Source: Collinsella aerofaciens
GTDB taxonomy: Bacteria; Actinomycetota; Coriobacteriia; Coriobacteriales; Coriobacteriaceae
Length of the DNA stretch: 64,000 nucleotides
Assembly (NCBI GenBank): GCA_030826265.1
Contig: JAPJOH010000003.1
Coordinates: forward strand, 40,537 to 104,536
Direction: 5' to 3'
Shown here: positions 24,812 to 33,879 of the stretch, in pieces
How the letters are laid out: the number at the start of each line of letters is the position of its first letter
Position numbering within the stretch: the stretch's first letter is position 1
Program-made: the position numbers and the translations under genes
Notes under the pieces: generated by a model
Database searches by the model: none
What the model was told of the DNA's origin: nothing
The model's input: the letters and a program-made list of their open reading frames with translations, nothing else

Positions 24812-25978
24812 TTACTCGGCGTCGGTCTCCTCGTCCTTCTTCTCGGAAGGCAGCGGGGTGACCTCGATCTCAACGCCCAGAGTCTCAGCAGCAGACTTCA
24901 TGGACAGGGAGATACGACGACGGTCGAGGTCGATCTCCATGACCTTGACCTGAACCTTATCGCCCACGTGGGTGACCTGAGAAGGCTGATCGACGTGCTT
25001 GTTGGCCATCTCGGAGATGTGCACCAGGCCCTCGATGCCCTCGCCCAGGTCGACGAAAGCGCCGAACGGGACAAGCTTGGTCACAGTGCCCTCGACGATA
25101 GCGCCGACGGGGTACTTCTTGACCAGTGCGCGCCACGGATCCTCGGTGGTCTGCTTGAGACCCAGGGAGATGCGCTCGCGGTTGAGATCGACGTCGAGAA
25201 CCTCGACCTCGACCTCCTGGCCGACCTTGACAACCTCGGAAGGATGGTTGACGTGGTTCCAGGAGAGCTCGGAAATGTGGATGAGGCCGTCGATACCGCC
25301 GAGGTCGACGAAGGCGCCGAAGTCGACGATGGAGGAAACGGTGCCCTGGAGACGCATGCCAGACTTGAGCTTGGACAGGATCTCGGAGCGCTCGGCCTTA
25401 CGGGACTCCTCGAGCACGACGCGACGGGAGAGGACGACGTTGTTGCGGTTGCGGTCCATCTCGATGACGCGAGCCTCGATGCGGGTGCCCATGTAGGAGG
25501 TGAGGTCCTTGACGCGACGGAGGTCGACGAGGGAAGCGGGCAGGAAGCCACGCAGGCCGATGTCGAGGATCAGGCCGCCCTTGACAACCTCGATAACCTC
25601 GCCCTCGACGTTCTCGCCGGAGTTGAACTTCTCCTCGATGCGGTTCCAAGCACGCTCGTACTCGGCACGCTTCTTGGACAGGACCAGACGACCGTCCTTG
25701 TCCTCCTTCTGGAGAACCAGAGCCTCGATGGGATCACCGAGTGCAACGATGTCTGCAGGGTTAGCGTCCTTGCGGATGGACAGCTCGCGGACCGGGATAA
25801 CGCCCTCGGACTTGAATCCGATGTCAACGAGCACCTCGTCATGCTCGATCTTAACGACAGTGCCGTTAACGAGATCGCCCTCATCAAAGTCGGTAATCGT
25901 ACCGTCGATGAGGTTGTTCATCTCCTCCTCGTTGACATCGTCAAGAGAGAAAATGGACGAGTTCTGAATCTCACTCAA
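24812..25978 (-). CDS. rpsA: 30S ribosomal protein S1 (four S1 domains)
   Basis: A 388-residue protein with four S1 RNA-binding repeats: near 36-104 (GDLVNGTVVKIEHDEVLVDIG), 122-187 (ENVEGEVIEVVKGGLILDIG), 208-278 (MRLQGTVSSIVDFGAFVDLGG) and 295-365 (AIVEGTVTKLVPFGAFVDLGEG), then an acidic tail. This is the short actinobacterial/Firmicute-type S1. The start is TTG at 25978, with GAAAGGGG upstream. Monocistronic with its own terminator. Confidence 0.93.
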   Translation of the reverse strand: MSEIQNSSIFSLDDVNEEEMNNLIDGTITDFDEGDLVNGTVVKIEHDEVLVDIGFKSEGVIPVRELSIRKDANPADIVALGDPIEALVLQKEDKDGRLVLSKKRAEYERAWNRIEEKFNSGENVEGEVIEVVKGGLILDIGLRGFLPASLVDLRRVKDLTSYMGTRIEARVIEMDRNRNNVVLSRRVVLEESRKAERSEILSKLKSGMRLQGTVSSIVDFGAFVDLGGIDGLIHISELSWNHVNHPSEVVKVGQEVEVEVLDVDLNRERISLGLKQTTEDPWRALVKKYPVGAIVEGTVTKLVPFGAFVDLGEGIEGLVHISEMANKHVDQPSQVTHVGDKVQVKVMEIDLDRRRISLSMKSAAETLGVEIEVTPLPSEKKDEETDAE

Positions 25979-26293
25979 AGGTGGACCCCTTTCGAACTAC
26001 GGGGCCCCGATTGCTAGGACCTACAGAAGGGTGCGACAAGCACACAACGTTTAGGAACACTCGGGAGCCGACAGATACTAATGTGACGCTTATGCAATCA
26101 CGTTCGTATAGGTTACGGGGAAATGAGTTCGATTTCAAGCGTGAACTGCGATTTTTTACTCGTGTGGAGACTTTTTCGTAATCTTATGAACACTCGTCTC
26201 CGCAACTTGACGATAACCAGCCAGGCATTCGGCTTTGGGGTAAAGTATCCGGAGCCAACGATTCTAGATCGATTTTTCGAGAAAGGTGCCCGC
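25979..26293. other. Divergent region rpsA / HAD gene
   Basis: 315 bases with lower GC after 26090; presumably both promoters. An open frame runs through it into the HAD gene from 26123 but has no domain similarity before 26294. No RNA motif recognised. Confidence 0.4.
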
Positions 26294-27052
26294 GTGCTCA
26301 AAGCAGTCGTTTTCGATATGGACGAAACGCTTCTTAGCATCAACCTTAACGCGTTCATCCTTCGCTATTTTAAGGATGTCTCTTCGATGCTCGCGGATAT
26401 CGGGCGCCGCAGTCGCGGTGGCACGATGGCACGCCTCGGCACCATCCTGGTCGACCTCAACGCCAATCGCCGCAGCGGCACGGATAACCGCACCAATCTT
26501 GAGTTTTACCGCACCGAGGTCGAACGCAGGTGCGGCATCTGCCTCTCCGATCCCATCATCTACGAGGCGTTTACCTACTACGAGCGCGCAGTTCTTCCGT
26601 ACAAGAATGACGAACTCATCAACGCCCACGCCATGCCGGGCGCACACGCCGCGCTCCAGGCCGTACAGGACGCTGGACTGCGTTGTGCGCTCTTTACCAA
26701 CCCCAGCTTTCCCCAGGGGGCCATCGAGTGCCGCATGGGCTGGGGCGACCTGGCCGACGCCCCCTTTGAACTCGTGACGCACATGGGAAACGCCACCCGA
26801 TGCAAGCCCGATGCCACCTACTATCTAGAGCAGCTTCAGGTGATGGGGCTCGAGCCACACGAGGTCCTTATGGTGGGCAACGACCCCAAGCGCGACTTTC
26901 CCAGCCCCGCCTGCGGTATTCAAACTGCCTATGTTGGCCAAGGAAAACCGGGACGCGCCACCTGGCGCGGAACCATGGAAGATTTCGCCCACGACTTTAA
27001 CGCCGTAATCGAAGCCTTCTACGAGCACCAAATAGCCGACGAACTATCGTAG
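26294..27052 (+). CDS. HAD superfamily hydrolase
   Basis: A 252-residue haloacid-dehalogenase-type phosphatase. Motif I is VFDMDETL, motif II is CALFTNPS, the lysine of motif III is in RCKPDATYY, and motif IV is EVLMVGNDPKRDF. A helical cap lies between motifs I and II. It starts at GTG 26294 with AAAGGTG 6 bases upstream, directly before VLKAVVFDMDE. Substrate unknown. Confidence 0.87.
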   Translation: MLKAVVFDMDETLLSINLNAFILRYFKDVSSMLADIGRRSRGGTMARLGTILVDLNANRRSGTDNRTNLEFYRTEVERRCGICLSDPIIYEAFTYYERAVLPYKNDELINAHAMPGAHAALQAVQDAGLRCALFTNPSFPQGAIECRMGWGDLADAPFELVTHMGNATRCKPDATYYLEQLQVMGLEPHEVLMVGNDPKRDFPSPACGIQTAYVGQGKPGRATWRGTMEDFAHDFNAVIEAFYEHQIADELS

Positions 27053-27071
27053 GCAACAGAACATCTAGCGC

Positions 27072-27138
27072 AGTTGCGGTGAGATAGTTCCTGTTTGCCC
27101 CTCACCCGGGTAATTTTAGGAACTATCTCACCGCAACT
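27072..27138. repeat. TTGCGGTGA palindrome, copy C
   Basis: Perfect 21-bp arms AGTTGCGGTGAGATAGTTCC plus T, with a 25-base loop, between convergent genes. Relative to copy B the arm has GAGA in place of GAAA, and the opposite arm has TCTC in place of TTTC, so pairing is kept. Confidence 0.88.
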
Positions 27139-27144
27139 TAATAT

Positions 27145-28464
27145 CTAGCAGACCTGGGTTTTACCGATCATGATGTTGAGGATCTCGATGTCGGTGTCTT
27201 TCATGCCCACGCGGCCTACGTAGCCCATACTAGCGATCGTCTGTTCAACGGTATCCTGGATCAGACCCTCGCCGGCACGGAAGCCGCGGCCCTGCATGGC
27301 CATATCGTGGCCCAGAATCGCCGCATCGACGGCAGCGGAAATCTTGGCGGCACAGCTTGCCTTGGCGCCGTCGCACACGATGCCGCCCACGTTGCCAAGC
27401 GTATTCGAGACCGTCGCGCCAATCTGCTCGCGCGTGCCACCGCACAGCCAGGTAATCGCAGCGCCGGCGCCGCACGCGGCGCAAATAGCACCGCAAAACG
27501 CCGAGAGCGCGCCAATATAGCTCTTGATATGCACGGCGATAAGATCGGACAGCATCACGGCGCGCACCAGGCGCTCGTGGTCGCAGCGCAGGTACTCGGC
27601 ATACTCCATGACGGGCAATGCGCAGGTAATGCCCTGATTGCCCGAGCCGCACACAATGGCGACCGGCAGTGCGCAGCCGTTCATGCGGGCGTCGGACCCG
27701 GCGGCCGCACGGGCACGGGCACGGCAGGCGACGTCATCGGCACGAGCACCCAGCAGCGTACGACCCACCTCGGCGCCCCAAGCGTGCGCGAGGCCCTCGG
27801 CACTGATCGCGCCATTCAGCTCAATCTGACGCTCAACGGCAGCGCGGGCTTCCTCAATGTCGCCGTCCTCGATAAAGTCGATGATGGACTCAATCGACAT
27901 GGGCGTGTCGGCCTTATCCGCCGCCCGCTCGGCCACCACGCGCTCGGCGCATGCGGCACACTCCCCCGCTGACTTGCCGCATACCGGAATACCGTCGAGC
28001 GTATGGCACGTGACGTTGGTGTGGTGATCGGTAATCTCGACGACCGCGGTATGGCCCCCGGCCGTCGCAGTCACCTTGATGTAGAGGTTGGGCACGCCCT
28101 CGACAAGCGACACATCGCAGTAGTCGGCGTCGGCGAGGAGCTCGGCCACGCGTGCACGGTCTTCATCGTCAACGCTCTCGAGCACCTCGAGCGCGCTCTT
28201 AGCGTCGCCGCCCACGGCACCCAGCACGGCTGCGGCCTCAATACCGTGCATACCGCCCGAGTTGGGCACGGTCACGCTCTTGACGTTCTTGATGATGTTG
28301 CCCGAGCAGGCAACATCCATATGATCGGGCTCGCAACCGAGCGTCTGGCTCGCCAGCGCTGCTGCATAGGCAACGGCAATAGGCTCGGTACAGCCGAGCG
28401 CGCAGACAAGCTCGCGGTTCAAAACATCGCAAAACGCGGCATCACGGATGGAATCGATAGGCAT
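27145..28464 (-). CDS. cyuA: L-cysteine desulfidase, CyuA family (UPF0597)
   Basis: A 439-residue protein. ALGCTEPIAVAYAAA near residue 25, NVKSVTVPNSGG, SGNQGITCALPVMEY and NTLGNVGGIVCDGAKASCAAKIS are family hallmarks. The clustered cysteines bind the [4Fe-4S] centre that eliminates sulfide from L-cysteine, giving pyruvate and ammonia. It may feed sulfide to metY or limit cysteine toxicity in an anaerobe. Upstream 28465-28734 (270 bases) is an unremarkable divergent promoter region. Confidence 0.9.
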   Translation of the reverse strand: MPIDSIRDAAFCDVLNRELVCALGCTEPIAVAYAAALASQTLGCEPDHMDVACSGNIIKNVKSVTVPNSGGMHGIEAAAVLGAVGGDAKSALEVLESVDDEDRARVAELLADADYCDVSLVEGVPNLYIKVTATAGGHTAVVEITDHHTNVTCHTLDGIPVCGKSAGECAACAERVVAERAADKADTPMSIESIIDFIEDGDIEEARAAVERQIELNGAISAEGLAHAWGAEVGRTLLGARADDVACRARARAAAGSDARMNGCALPVAIVCGSGNQGITCALPVMEYAEYLRCDHERLVRAVMLSDLIAVHIKSYIGALSAFCGAICAACGAGAAITWLCGGTREQIGATVSNTLGNVGGIVCDGAKASCAAKISAAVDAAILGHDMAMQGRGFRAGEGLIQDTVEQTIASMGYVGRVGMKDTDIEILNIMIGKTQVC

Positions 28465-28734
28465 AGGTATCTCCTGCTTGCATAACGGGCTGGGCTCTCA
28501 AAATAGTTAGCTCCTTTATTTGATAACAATGCATCAAAAACCGCAACCATGGTTCCGGCGGACGGCGCTCGAGCACAAACTGGTGGCATTATTCATGAGA
28601 AGCCGATCTTGTTGCATGCTAAAGCGTTTGACCAAAAAACGCCCGAGCGTTTACGCAAGAGTCGCGCTATCATGCAGTCGAACGCGGTAAACACCTTTAG
28701 CATTTGCGCCGCACAGACCAGAGAGGAACCATCC

Positions 28735-29202
28735 ATGAAGATCGGTATCGGTAACGACCACGCCGCCGTCGAGCTCAAGAACATCATCTCCGAGCACCTG
28801 AAGGAGCGCGGCTGCGAGGTCGTGAACTTTGGCACCGACACCTCCGAGAGCTTTGACTACCCCATCGCCGGCTACAAGGTGGGTAAGGCCGTTGCCAACG
28901 GCGACGTCGACCTGGGCATCCTGATCTGCGGCACCGGCGTCGGGATTAGCCTGGCTGCCAACAAGGTAGAGGGCGTGCGCGCCGTCGTGTGCTCCGAGCC
29001 CTTCAGCGCCAAGCTCTCCCGCATGCACAACAATACCAACGTGCTCGCTTTTGGCGCCCGCGTCGTGGGCTCCGAGCTCGCCAAGATGATCGTCGACGAG
29101 TGGCTCGACGCCGAGTTTGAGGGTGGTCGTCACGAGCGTCGCGTTAACCTCCTCAACGAGATCGATCACACGCGCGCCCTTAAGATCGTCGACGAAGCCT
29201 AA
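28735..29202 (+). CDS. rpiB: Ribose-5-phosphate isomerase B
   Basis: A 155-residue RpiB/LacAB family isomerase. MKIGIGNDHAAVELK, the active-site ILICGTGVGISLAANK, and HNNTNVLAFGARVVG are diagnostic. It interconverts ribulose-5-P and ribose-5-P in the pentose phosphate pathway. The ATG at 28735 has GAGAGGA upstream; codons before it are non-homologous. Ends at a strong terminator (29227-29267). Confidence 0.92.
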   Translation: MKIGIGNDHAAVELKNIISEHLKERGCEVVNFGTDTSESFDYPIAGYKVGKAVANGDVDLGILICGTGVGISLAANKVEGVRAVVCSEPFSAKLSRMHNNTNVLAFGARVVGSELAKMIVDEWLDAEFEGGRHERRVNLLNEIDHTRALKIVDEA

Positions 29203-29226
29203 ACTATTCAGTGCCACAAGCTAACA

Positions 29227-29267
29227 GCAGGGGCCCGCTCGGAACACATGTCCGAGCGGGCCCCTGC
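29227..29267 (+). terminator. Terminator of rpiB
   Basis: GCAGGGGCCCGCTCGGA paired with TCCGAGCGGGCCCCTGC across ACACATG, followed by ATAGATTTTGG; 25 bases after rpiB. Confidence 0.8.
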
Positions 29268-29285
29268 ATAGATTTTGGAATAAAA

Positions 29286-29315
29286 GGGCGCCGCGGATGG
29301 AGTTCCGCGGCGCCC
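29286..29315 (-). terminator. Terminator of ndk
   Basis: GGGCGCCGCGGA/TCCGCGGCGCCC stem followed on the minus strand by TTTTATT, 38 bases after the ndk stop. Confidence 0.85.
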
Positions 29316-29353
29316 AAGCCACACGCTAACAGCTTTAAGGAGTCAAAGCTGGT

Positions 29354-29758
29354 TTAGCCAAAGAAGCGCTTGATCTCAATCTCGGCGTTCTCCAGGCAGT
29401 CGGAGCCGTGGATTACGTTGGCGTTGACATCGACGGCAAAGTCGCCGCGGATGGTACCAGGAGCAGCCTCAAGCGGGTTGGTAGCGCCCATGAGGGTGCG
29501 CATCTTAGCAACAGCGGAGAGACCGGAAACGACCATCTTGACGACCGGACCGCTCGTCATAAAGTCGCAGAGACCGCCAAAGAAGGGCTTGTCGGCCAGA
29601 TGGGCGTAGTGCTCCTCGACGGTAGCGCGCTCGAGCGTGGTCATCTCCATGCGCTCGATGACAAGGCCGCTGCGCTCAATGCGAGCAACGATCTCGCCGA
29701 TCTTACGGTCGCGCACGGCGTCGGGCTTAATCATGATGAAGGTCTTCTCGATAGCCAT
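29354..29758 (-). CDS. ndk: Nucleoside diphosphate kinase
   Basis: A 134-residue NDK with KTFIMIKPDAV at the start and the active-site NVIHGSD (phosphohistidine) near residue 115. It makes NTPs from NDPs. Full length for the family; monocistronic, converging on rpiB with separate terminators. Confidence 0.96.
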   Translation of the reverse strand: MAIEKTFIMIKPDAVRDRKIGEIVARIERSGLVIERMEMTTLERATVEEHYAHLADKPFFGGLCDFMTSGPVVKMVVSGLSAVAKMRTLMGATNPLEAAPGTIRGDFAVDVNANVIHGSDCLENAEIEIKRFFG

Positions 29759-30064
29759 AAAAGTAGCCTTTCAAGTAGGTTCGCGCGTGCCCAAGTCCCA
29801 TTCCGGCACCCGCCTGGACTGCATCGTAACAGAGTTTTAGCCGCAGTTAAACAAAAAGCTGTTTATTGAAACGTTGCAATTTATTAAAGCGCTCCATATG
29901 TGTCACTTCTGTTTCGAAGCCCGATTAGAGTACCATCCGACCGCCCATCAACCGCATCGAGCAGAGCAGGCGGTCGGTTGCCGCCCGCGAACGTATCCCC
30001 TTCACAACCTGCCCAAAGGTCCTACAGAAGTTCTCGACAAGCCCCTCCCCCATAGCAACAAAAT
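29759..30064. other. Intergenic region upstream of ndk
   Basis: About 305 bases, AT-rich near 29840-29890. One hairpin, CCGACCGCC/GGCGGTCGG (29938-29980), has no U-tract. No gene or known RNA recognised; presumably the ndk promoter. Confidence 0.35.
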
Positions 30065-30092
30065 ACGGGCGCCCACATCAGCAGGCGCCCGT
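30065..30092 (-). terminator. Terminator of argH
   Basis: ACGGGCGCC/GGCGCCCGT stem followed on the minus strand by ATTTTGTT, 52 bases after the argH stop. Confidence 0.8.
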
Positions 30093-30143
30093 AAAGTGAA
30101 AACGATTTATCAATACATGGCCAAAACGGCTTCAGCCAAATCC

Positions 30144-31574
30144 CTACTTTACCCCGTGGCCCATCTCGACGACCTTAGTCAGCGATCCAAACACGCCCTC
30201 GTCGGCCACGAGCTGCGCCTCGGCACGCTGCAGCTGCACGGCAACGGCGGCAGGGGCGGTGCCGCCCTCGGTCGTGCGCGCGGCGACAATCGACGGGATG
30301 TCGAGCGCCTCGGTAATGTCGTGCTCAAAGAGCGGGCTTGCCTCCTGGAACACCTCAAACGGCAGGTCCTCAAGATTGCAGCCGCGCTTCTCACACATCA
30401 GAACCAGATGCCCCACCACGGCATGTGCCTCGCGGAACGGCAGGCCACGCTTGGCCAGGTAATCGGCAACATCGGTAGCGGCAAGGTGCCCCACGTCGCA
30501 CTCGCGCGCCATGGCATCCTCGTTGACGGTCCAAGTCGAAATCATTCCGGCCATAACGGACAGGCACTGCATGAGCGTATGGGCGGTATCGAGCGCGCCC
30601 TCCTTGTCCTCCTGCAAGTCCTTGTTATAAGCAAGCGGCAAGCCCTTCATGGTTACCAGCAGCTGCACCAGGTTGCCGTACACGCGACCGCTCTTGCCGC
30701 GGATAAGCTCGGCAAAGTCGGGATTCTTCTTCTGCGGCATGATGGACGAGCCGGTGGAGTAGGAGTCTGAAAGCGTGATAAAGCCAAATTCGGAGCTCGA
30801 CCACAGCACGATCTCCTCGGAAAGACGCGACAGGTGCATGGCCATGACGGAGCCGGCGTAATGCAGATCGAGCAGGAAATCACGGTCGGAAACAGCATCG
30901 AGCGAATTGGGGATCACGCCCGCAAAGCCAAGTTCGGCAGCCGTCATCTGACGATCGAGCGGATAGCTCGTACCGGCAAGCGCGGCAGCACCCAGCGGGC
31001 AGTTGTCGGCGGCATCAAAGGCGGCCTTCAGGCGTGTAAAGTCCCGCGCGAACATCCAGGAATACGCCAGCAGATGATGCGACAGCAGCACGGGCTGAGC
31101 ATGCTGCATGTGCGTGTAACCCGGCAGAATTACCTTGTCGTACTTCTTGGCCGCATCCACCAGCACATGGCGCAGCTCAAGATTGGCCTCCATGAGCTCC
31201 TTGGCCAGCGCCTTGACGCCCAGTCGCGTATCGGTCGCCACCTGGTCGTTGCGCGAACGCCCAGTATGCAAGCGCTTGCCAGCCTCGCCGATGCGACGCG
31301 TCAGCTCGCTCTCGATGGACATATGAATGTCCTCGTCATTGATATCGAAGGTAAAGTTGCCGGCATCGATATCCTGCTCGATTCCGGTCAGGCCCTTGGC
31401 AATCGACTGCTCATCCTCGGCGCTGATGATGCCCTGTACGGCCAACATCTTGGCATGCGCCTTGGAACCGGCAATATCCTGCTTATAGAGATGCTTGTCG
31501 ACCGGCAGCGACGCGCCAAACTCCTGCGTGACCTCGGCCACGCCCGCCTCAAAACGACCACCCCAAAGAGCCAT
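30144..31574 (-). CDS. argH: Argininosuccinate lyase
   Basis: A 476-residue fumarase/aspartase-superfamily enzyme. MALWGGRFEAGV opens it, HTGRSRNDQVATDTRLG is the substrate loop, and STGSSIMPQKKNPDFAELIRGKSGRVYG is the superfamily signature with the catalytic serine. It makes arginine and fumarate. The ATG at 31574 has AAAGGGGAC upstream. It is separated from argG by about 520 bases that hold a small ORF and a hairpin, so the two arg genes may be separate units. Confidence 0.96.
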   Translation of the reverse strand: MALWGGRFEAGVAEVTQEFGASLPVDKHLYKQDIAGSKAHAKMLAVQGIISAEDEQSIAKGLTGIEQDIDAGNFTFDINDEDIHMSIESELTRRIGEAGKRLHTGRSRNDQVATDTRLGVKALAKELMEANLELRHVLVDAAKKYDKVILPGYTHMQHAQPVLLSHHLLAYSWMFARDFTRLKAAFDAADNCPLGAAALAGTSYPLDRQMTAAELGFAGVIPNSLDAVSDRDFLLDLHYAGSVMAMHLSRLSEEIVLWSSSEFGFITLSDSYSTGSSIMPQKKNPDFAELIRGKSGRVYGNLVQLLVTMKGLPLAYNKDLQEDKEGALDTAHTLMQCLSVMAGMISTWTVNEDAMARECDVGHLAATDVADYLAKRGLPFREAHAVVGHLVLMCEKRGCNLEDLPFEVFQEASPLFEHDITEALDIPSIVAARTTEGGTAPAAVAVQLQRAEAQLVADEGVFGSLTKVVEMGHGVK

Positions 31575-31692
31575 GGGACCGTCCCCTTTCATCAAATACC
31601 AAACGAAGCGCCCAATGAAATGCGCCATGTCGATAAAGCGATTTTTCAACCGCTAGTTTTGCATATTCCCTACCGTGCGCGAGGCCATATAG

Positions 31693-31863
31693 CTAATTTG
31701 CAAAGAAGTGACGCACCATGCACTTGGCGCCCAACGTCTCCCTCCGGATGTTGCCCTGCGAACCGTCAATCCAAGCCTTCAGGCTCATAGGGACGTCCTC
31801 GACCTTTGCAGCATCGAGCTCGGGCGCGAGGGCAAGTAAAGCATGCGCGATAGCATTGAACAT
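31693..31863 (-). CDS. Small hypothetical protein (56 residues) between argG and argH
   Basis: ATG at 31863 with GAGGAG 8 bases upstream, TAG at 31693. The product starts MFNAIAHALLALAPELDA, continues with AAKVEDVPMSLKAWIDG and ends MVRHFFAN. It has an amphipathic hydrophobic N-terminus, one cysteine and no known motif. Codon choice is as GC-rich as the neighbours. No family recognised. It lies on the same strand as argG and argH. Confidence 0.55.
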   Translation of the reverse strand: MFNAIAHALLALAPELDAAKVEDVPMSLKAWIDGSQGNIRRETLGAKCMVRHFFAN

Positions 31864-31915
31864 AATGGATACTCCTCATATATATATAGGCACAGAGCCG
31901 CCAAATTGATAGAAG

Positions 31916-31945
31916 GAGCCCCGCCGGACAACCCCGGCGGGGCTC
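31916..31945 (-). terminator. Hairpin between argG and the small ORF
   Basis: GAGCCCCGCCGG/CCGGCGGGGCTC stem. On the minus strand it is followed by CTTCTATC rather than a clear U-run. It lies 150 bases past argG; probably a terminator. The rest of 31946-32098 holds no recognised feature. Confidence 0.5.
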
Positions 31946-32098
31946 GGACTCAGCCGCAGACGCGGCATCATATATGCGGGCGGAACGTAGGGGCCACCGA
32001 TGTTAAGAAGTGTCAGCAAGCATAACGAAAGGTAGGGACCCCGTGCGCCCGTTATGTATCACGCGGATGGGCCGCGCGGATACCAAGGGAAGGAGGCG

Positions 32099-33325
32099 CT
32101 AGGCCTGGGCGGCAGCAGAGCTGGGGCCCTGGACCTTTGCCCACGTCTTGAGCGACAGCGTATCGATCTCGATAAAGCCGGCGCTGGCCTTCTCGTCAAA
32201 CGTGGTGTCGCGGTCGTAGGTAGCCAGACCGTAGTCGTAGAGGCTGAAGGGGCTCTTGCGGCCGACGACATGGCAGTTGCCCTTAAAGAACTTCAGACGG
32301 ACAGTGCCAGTCACGAACTTCTGGGTATCGGCCATAAAGGCATCGAGCGCGTTTTTGAGCGGGCTGTACCACTGGCCGTTGTACACGGCGGTGGCCCAAT
32401 CCTGCTCGAGCTTTATCTTGGTCTTGAGCAGGTCACCCTCGACGCAGATGTCCTCGAGCGCCTTGTGGGCGGTGATGAGCGTCAAGGCGCCGGGAACCTC
32501 GTAGCACTCGCGGCTCTTAAGGCCCACCAGGCGATCCTCGACCAGATCGAGACGGCCAAAGCCATTGTCGCCGGAGATCTTGTTGAGGGCGATGACGATC
32601 TCGGAGAGCTTCATCTTCTTGCCGTCGACGGCAACGGGCTTGCCGGCCTCAAACTCAATCTCGGTGTAGGTCGGGGTGTCAGGCGTGTCCTCGGGATTCT
32701 TGGTCATAACCCAAGCGTCGTCGAGCGGCTCGTTCCAGGGATCCTCCAGGTGACCGCACTCAATGGCACGACCCCACAGGTTGTCGTCGATGGAGTAGGG
32801 GTTGTCGTTGGCACCCTCGGGAACCGGCACGTTGTGGGCGTGGGCATAGGCGACCTCGTCGGGACGGCACTTCAGGTCCCACTCGCGAACCGGGGCGATA
32901 ACCTTGAGCTCGGGGTCGAGGGCCTTGACGGCGGCCTCAAAACGGACCTGGTCGTTACCCTTGCCGGTGCAGCCGTGGGCGACGTAGGTCGCGCCAAACT
33001 CGTGGGCGACCTCAACAAGCTTCTTGGCGAGCAGCGGGCGAGAAAGAGCCGAGAGCAGCGGATACTTGTTCTCGTACATGGAGTTTGCGGCGATGGCCTT
33101 AGTCAGGAACTCATCAGAGAACTCGTCGCGCAGGTCGAGCACCTGGCAATCGAGAACGCCCAGGTCGAGTGCCTTCTGCTTCTTGGCATCCAGTCCGGTC
33201 TCTTCCTGGCCCACGTTGCCGCAGACACAAACGACATCGAGATTCTTCTCGTCCTGGAGCCACTTGACACATACGGATGTATCAAGACCACCGGAATATG
33301 CGAGAACGACTTTTTCCTTGCTCAT
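32099..33325 (-). CDS. argG: Argininosuccinate synthase
   Basis: A 408-residue enzyme. KVVLAYSGGLDTSVCVKWL is the PP-loop that binds ATP; GCTGKGNDQVRFE and the C-terminal SLYDYGLATYDRDTTFDEKAS are typical. It joins citrulline and aspartate. The ATG at 33325 follows GCGAAAGGAAA. An arginine-rich leader ORF and alternative hairpins lie 95-280 bases upstream, suggesting attenuation control. Confidence 0.96.
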   Translation of the reverse strand: MSKEKVVLAYSGGLDTSVCVKWLQDEKNLDVVCVCGNVGQEETGLDAKKQKALDLGVLDCQVLDLRDEFSDEFLTKAIAANSMYENKYPLLSALSRPLLAKKLVEVAHEFGATYVAHGCTGKGNDQVRFEAAVKALDPELKVIAPVREWDLKCRPDEVAYAHAHNVPVPEGANDNPYSIDDNLWGRAIECGHLEDPWNEPLDDAWVMTKNPEDTPDTPTYTEIEFEAGKPVAVDGKKMKLSEIVIALNKISGDNGFGRLDLVEDRLVGLKSRECYEVPGALTLITAHKALEDICVEGDLLKTKIKLEQDWATAVYNGQWYSPLKNALDAFMADTQKFVTGTVRLKFFKGNCHVVGRKSPFSLYDYGLATYDRDTTFDEKASAGFIEIDTLSLKTWAKVQGPSSAAAQA

Positions 33326-33419
33326 GGCTGTTTCCTTTCGCCCTTGGTAGCTAGTTAGAACATCGGTCAGTTGCAAGTCATTTCAAGGTCATATACCGTG
33401 CAATATCAGGTTAAATAGC

Positions 33420-33500
33420 AAAAATCAGCACATACATGCCCTAGAAACATGTAGCAATGTCGTGCTAAAACCCAACGACCTCAAAATGACTCTGTTGAGG
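33420..33500 (-). promoter_or_regulatory. Candidate arginine attenuator of argG (alternative hairpins)
   Basis: Downstream of the leader ORF the RNA can form CCTCAA/TTGAGG (33479-33500), then GTCGT/ACGAC (33459-33479), then a two-part stem AGCAC/GTGCT plus ACATG/CATGT (33427-33466) followed by GATTTTTG. The last two share bases 33462-33463 and are mutually exclusive, as antiterminator and terminator would be. The terminator stem is weak and has an internal loop. The arrangement is seen; its function is inferred. Confidence 0.45.
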
Positions 33501-33530
33501 CAATTCGCCCCATGCGGACAGAGACGATTG

Positions 33531-33605
33531 TTATCGTCGTCGGGAAATTGCGCGCTGGCGTCGGATGGCATTGTCTGCAGTGGTGATGATCTTTACGAAC
33601 TGCAT
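33531..33605 (-). CDS. Arginine-rich leader peptide upstream of argG (24 residues)
   Basis: ATG at 33605 with AAGGAGAGG upstream; product MQFVKIITTADNAIRR, then QRAISRRR, stop TAA. Six of the last ten codons are Arg, ending CGA CGA CGA. It lies on the argG strand 205 bases ahead of the argG start. Ribosome stalling at the Arg run when charged tRNA-Arg is low would couple arginine supply to argG transcription. No homologue is known to me. Confidence 0.6.
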   Translation of the reverse strand: MQFVKIITTADNAIRRQRAISRRR

Positions 33606-33879
33606 CTGCCTCTCCTTTCACCTATCGCCGGGCGCAATTCTAATATCGTAAACGGTACCTTTTCCTCGGTAAGCGGTTGTTTTTCCGTCTCCGTTTTCGA
33701 TGCTCGCTATATTACGCTAAAGTGCCCGCAGCACAAGCGACAAATTCAAATTTCTGAAAAGTTTTTTCATTACTTTGTGAAGCGTGGTGCAAATACGCTC
33801 CGTTCCTGCGAAAATACGCCCGACTACGAATTGATGGTTATAACGTCTGAAACAATCTCGAAACGAAAGGCTCGCTTTT
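33606..33879. other. AT-rich divergent promoter region
   Basis: About 270 bases of notably lower GC between the argG leader and the HAD gene. A plus-strand open frame crosses it (33462-33920), but it overlaps the HAD start, lacks a good ribosome site and shows no domain. Presumably promoters for both sides. Confidence 0.4.
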
